Assembly: GCA_035690725.1 (NCBI GenBank)
Contig: DASSKF010000257.1
Coordinates: forward strand, 1-23,354
Reading direction: 5' to 3'
Length of the DNA stretch: 23,354 nucleotides
Origin: DASSKF01 sp035690725
GTDB lineage: Bacteria; Actinomycetota; Actinomycetes; Actinomycetales; Dermatophilaceae
Shown here piece after piece: positions 21,035-23,354 of this stretch (positions are counted from its first letter, which is position 1; each line of letters begins with the position of its first letter). The notes under the pieces are model-generated. The model ran no database searches, was not told the origin of the DNA, and saw nothing but the letters and a program-made list of their open reading frames with translations. Made by a program: the position numbers and the translations under genes.

Positions 21035-22033
21035 CTACTTGTAGAGCACGTCCTGGATCTTCTGGTCGTCGATGTTCGACTTGTCGTACCAGTAGTAACC
21101 GGTGTCGATCGTCTTCGGCAGCGAGTCGCCCTTGCCGTTGATGGCCTTCATCGCGGCCTTGACGACCTGCTCGCCGATGCCCACCGGGTTCTGGGTGATG
21201 GCTCCCGCCTCCGTGCCGTCCTTGATGGCCGTGATCTGCGCCTGACCGGAGTCGAAGCCGACGATCGTGATGCCCTTCTTGCCGCTCTCCTTCACACCCT
21301 TGATCACGCCGATCGCCGAGCCCTCGTTGGAACCGTAGATGCCCTTGACGTCCGGGTTGGCCGCGATGATCGACTTGGTGATGTTGGCGGACTCAGCCTG
21401 GTCGCCGCCGCCGTACTGCACCGGCAGGAGCTGGATCCCGGGCGCGTTCTTCTCCATCCACTCCTTGAAGCCGTCGCGCCGCTGGATCCCGGACTGGCTC
21501 GTCTGGTCGTGGACCACCATGGCGACCTTGCCCTTGCCGCCGATGAGGTCGGCCATGTGCTTCGCCGCCTCGGCTGCCGCGGCCTTGTTGTCCGTCGCGG
21601 CCGTCGTCAGGGGGATGTCGCTGTCGACGCCGGAGTCGAAGGCGATCACCGGGATGTCCTTCTCCTCGGCCTGCTGCAGCAGCGGAGCGGCAGCGCGGCT
21701 GTCGAGGGCAGCGAACCCGAGGGCGTCCGGGTCCTTCGCCAACGCGTTCGTGAGCATGTTGACCTGCTGCTCGACGTCCTGCTCGGTGGGCGGTCCGACG
21801 AACGTGATCCGTGCGCCCTGCTTCTTGGCCTGCTGCTCGGCGCCATCCTTCACCGCTTGCCAGAACTGGTGCTGGAAGCCCTTGGACACGATGGCGATGT
21901 ACGGCTTGTCCCCGCCACCCCCACCACCGTCGGTGCTCGAGGCAGAGCTGCCTCCAGAACCGCAGGCGCCCAGGCCCACGGCGATCACTCCGGCTGCGAC
22001 GACGGCGCCGAAACGCCTCCTGTTGATGGTCAT
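21035..22033 (-). CDS. Sugar-type ABC transporter substrate-binding lipoprotein (RbsB-like)
   Basis: A 332-residue type I periplasmic-binding-fold protein. The signal peptide begins T-I-N-R-R-R-F and ends in lipobox L-G-A-C24, followed by a Gly/Ser-rich linker, so the protein is lipid-anchored outside the membrane. The fold pattern is I-A-I-V-S-K-G-F-Q-H-Q-F-W near the start of the mature domain, then I-P-V-I-A-F-D-S-G-V, A-A-T-D-N, and I-V-G-F-D-S-G near the end, as in ribose/xylose/autoinducer-2 binding proteins. AGGAG lies upstream of ATG 22033. It is the last gene of the three-gene importer. The exact sugar or polyol ligand is not decidable from sequence. Confidence 0.9.
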   Translation of the reverse strand: MTINRRRFGAVVAAGVIAVGLGACGSGGSSASSTDGGGGGGDKPYIAIVSKGFQHQFWQAVKDGAEQQAKKQGARITFVGPPTEQDVEQQVNMLTNALAKDPDALGFAALDSRAAAPLLQQAEEKDIPVIAFDSGVDSDIPLTTAATDNKAAAAEAAKHMADLIGGKGKVAMVVHDQTSQSGIQRRDGFKEWMEKNAPGIQLLPVQYGGGDQAESANITKSIIAANPDVKGIYGSNEGSAIGVIKGVKESGKKGITIVGFDSGQAQITAIKDGTEAGAITQNPVGIGEQVVKAAMKAINGKGDSLPKTIDTGYYWYDKSNIDDQKIQDVLYK

Positions 22034-22080
22034 GGCTTCCACTCCTGTGTTGGGGCTTCGGTGAACGGGTGAATCGGGGG

Positions 22081-23082
22081 TCAGGTCTCGCGCTTGCGCA
22101 CCATGTCCGCGTAGACCGCGAAGAGGATGACGACGCCGAGGATCACGTTCTGCCACTCCTGCGGGATGGACATGATCTGCAGCCCGTTGTTGATGACGGA
22201 GATGATCAGGGCGCCGATCACGGTGCCGACGATGGAGCCCTTGCCGCCCGCGAGGGAGGTGCCGCCGATCACGACCGCAGCGATCGCCTGGAGCTCGTAA
22301 CCGAAGCCGGTCGCCGGCTGTGCCGAGCCGAGGCGCGCGGAGATCATGACACCCGCGAGCCCGATGAACAGGCCCGCGCACGCGTAGATGACGATCTTCC
22401 ACTTGCGCACGTTGATCCCCGACAGTGCGGTCGCCTCCTCGTTCGAGCCGATCGAGTAGGTGTAGCGACCGAGGACGGTCCTGGTGAGCAGGATCCCCGA
22501 GATGATGGCGGCCGCGAAGAGGATCAACACGGCGTTGGGGAAGTTCGGGATGAGGTTGCCGGTCGAGATCTTCACGTAGCCCGGGTCCTCGGAGAAGTAG
22601 ATCGGTGCGCTGTGCGAGATGACGAGGGCGAGTCCCTGGGCGACCAGCATCATCGCCAGGGTCGCGATGAACGGCGGAATGTTGAGGACGGCCACGTTGA
22701 AGCCGTTGACGAGCCCGATGAGCCCGCCGAACAGGATCGTGAGCACGACGCCGACGCCGATGGGCAGTCCCATGTTGGTGATGAACACCCCTGCCATCAC
22801 GGCGGAGAGGGCCATGCCGGTGCCGATGGACAGGTCGATCCCGGCGGTGATGATGACGAACGTCGTCCCCAGCGCGAGCGTGCCGATGACCACCGTGGAG
22901 AACAAGATGTTCGTCACGTTGGAGTAGCTGAAGAAGTTGGGGCTCGCGAACGAGAAGAACGCGAAGATCACGAGGAGGCTGGCGAACGCCAGGAACTGCT
23001 GCAGGCGGTTCTTCAGGCCGACGGTGATGCCGTGGGACGGTGCCGCCTCGTCGGTGGCGCCGGGGGTGAGGGTGCTGGTCAT
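22081..23082 (-). CDS. Sugar-type ABC transporter permease (RbsC-like)
   Basis: A 333-residue permease with about eight to ten membrane segments. Family marks are T-A-G-I-D-L-S-I-G-T-G-M-A-L in the second region, S-I-G-S-N-E-E-A-T-A-L-S-G-I-N-V-R-K coupling region, and A-I-A-A-V-V-I-G-G-T-S-L-A-G-G-K-G-S near the C terminus, all typical of the branched-chain/ribose permease family (BPD_transp_2). It is expected to form the homodimeric channel for the importer. The start overlaps the stop of the upstream ATPase gene by 4 bp (ATGA). The binding-protein gene follows after 47 bp. Confidence 0.93.
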   Translation of the reverse strand: MTSTLTPGATDEAAPSHGITVGLKNRLQQFLAFASLLVIFAFFSFASPNFFSYSNVTNILFSTVVIGTLALGTTFVIITAGIDLSIGTGMALSAVMAGVFITNMGLPIGVGVVLTILFGGLIGLVNGFNVAVLNIPPFIATLAMMLVAQGLALVISHSAPIYFSEDPGYVKISTGNLIPNFPNAVLILFAAAIISGILLTRTVLGRYTYSIGSNEEATALSGINVRKWKIVIYACAGLFIGLAGVMISARLGSAQPATGFGYELQAIAAVVIGGTSLAGGKGSIVGTVIGALIISVINNGLQIMSIPQEWQNVILGVVILFAVYADMVRKRET

Positions 23083-23354
23083 CGTGCTCCGGTCTCCTTG
23101 GTATGCCGTGCCGTGTTGCCGGCGGCTGCGAGCTCACGGGCATCCGCTGCGCTCTGGTCGGGACGCAGGGTGGCAAGGTGCATGACCCGCTCCGGGGTCG
23201 CCTCGGAGCCGGCCAGCTCGCCGGTGACCCGTCCCTCGCTCATCACGACGATGCGGTGGGACATGCGCAGGACCTCCGGCAGCTCCGAGGAGATCATGAT
23301 GATCGACTTCCCCTCCGCCGCCAGGCGGTTGAGGAGCTCGTAGATCTCTTCCTT
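23079..23354 (-). CDS. Sugar-type ABC transporter ATPase (RbsA/MglA-like), C-terminal end only
   Basis: Only the last 91 residues are inside the window. They carry E-E-I-Y-E-L-L-N-R-L-A-A-E-G-K-S-I-I-M-I-S-S-E-L-P-E-V-L, the end of the second nucleotide-binding domain of double-ATPase sugar importers, and then M-S-E-G-R-V-T-G-E-L. A tail of about 35 residues after A-T-L-R-P is rich in Ala and Arg and longer than in enterobacterial RbsA. The stop overlaps the permease start by 4 bp. The operon promoter must be to the right of this window. Confidence 0.9.
   Translation of the reverse strand, partial: KEEIYELLNRLAAEGKSIIMISSELPEVLRMSHRIVVMSEGRVTGELAGSEATPERVMHLATLRPDQSAADARELAAAGNTARHTKETGAR

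Overview
The window is high-GC (about 70% by eye), densely coded DNA. Many genes start with GTG, neighbouring genes often overlap by 4 bp, and actinobacterial families are present: Tad pilus genes of the actinobacterial type, an EssC-like FtsK/SpoIIIE protein, and a short Aquifex-type aconitase. The best guess is a chromosome of the order Micrococcales, possibly family Intrasporangiaceae. The family-level guess is an impression, not proven by the sequence.

Layout. (1) 1-1304, minus strand: the 5' part of an FHA-domain EssC/EccC-like ATPase. (2) 1533-6240, plus strand: a compact Tad (tight adherence / Flp pilus) operon with ATPase TadA, membrane platform TadB and TadC, a Flp-like pilin, two TadE-like pseudopilins and a TadG-like protein. 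No TadZ/CpaE, TadV prepilin peptidase or RcpA/C is present in the window. (3) 6246-8299, minus strand: a phospholipase A2-like exported protein overlapping by 4 bp a polytopic alpha/beta-hydrolase. The hydrolase gene carries two in-frame palindromic repeat copies. (4) 8487-11303, plus strand: a NarL-type histidine kinase and response regulator, then a small family III CoA-transferase. The divergent control region at 8300-8486 holds a strong paired inverted repeat. (5) 11538-17658, plus strand: a peptide-type ABC importer with lipoprotein binding protein, permease, a permease::ATPase fusion joined by a six-fold Asp-Arg-Gly repeat, and a second ATPase. (6) 17755-19719, minus strand: a 654-residue aconitate hydratase. 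(7) 19850-20962, plus strand: release factor 2 (prfB), apparently leaderless. (8) 21035-23354, minus strand: a sugar-type (ribose/xylose class) ABC importer in the order ATPase (3' end only), permease, binding lipoprotein.

How the genes work together. Regions 2, 5 and 8 are self-contained machines: one surface appendage and two importers. Regions 3 and 4 may form a functional neighbourhood, with a two-component system divergent from a lipid-hydrolase pair and operator-like repeats between them. This is inference. No tRNA, rRNA, CRISPR array, transposase or phage gene was seen. No gene-free stretch exceeds 300 bases; the longest are 11304-11537, 1305-1532 and 8300-8486, all described below.

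No wholly new system stands out. The observations most worth follow-up are the palindromic elements inserted in the hydrolase gene, the hydrolase-pair/two-component arrangement with its operator, the variable-looking linker in the transporter fusion, and the excess of the heptamer GGCATAC.
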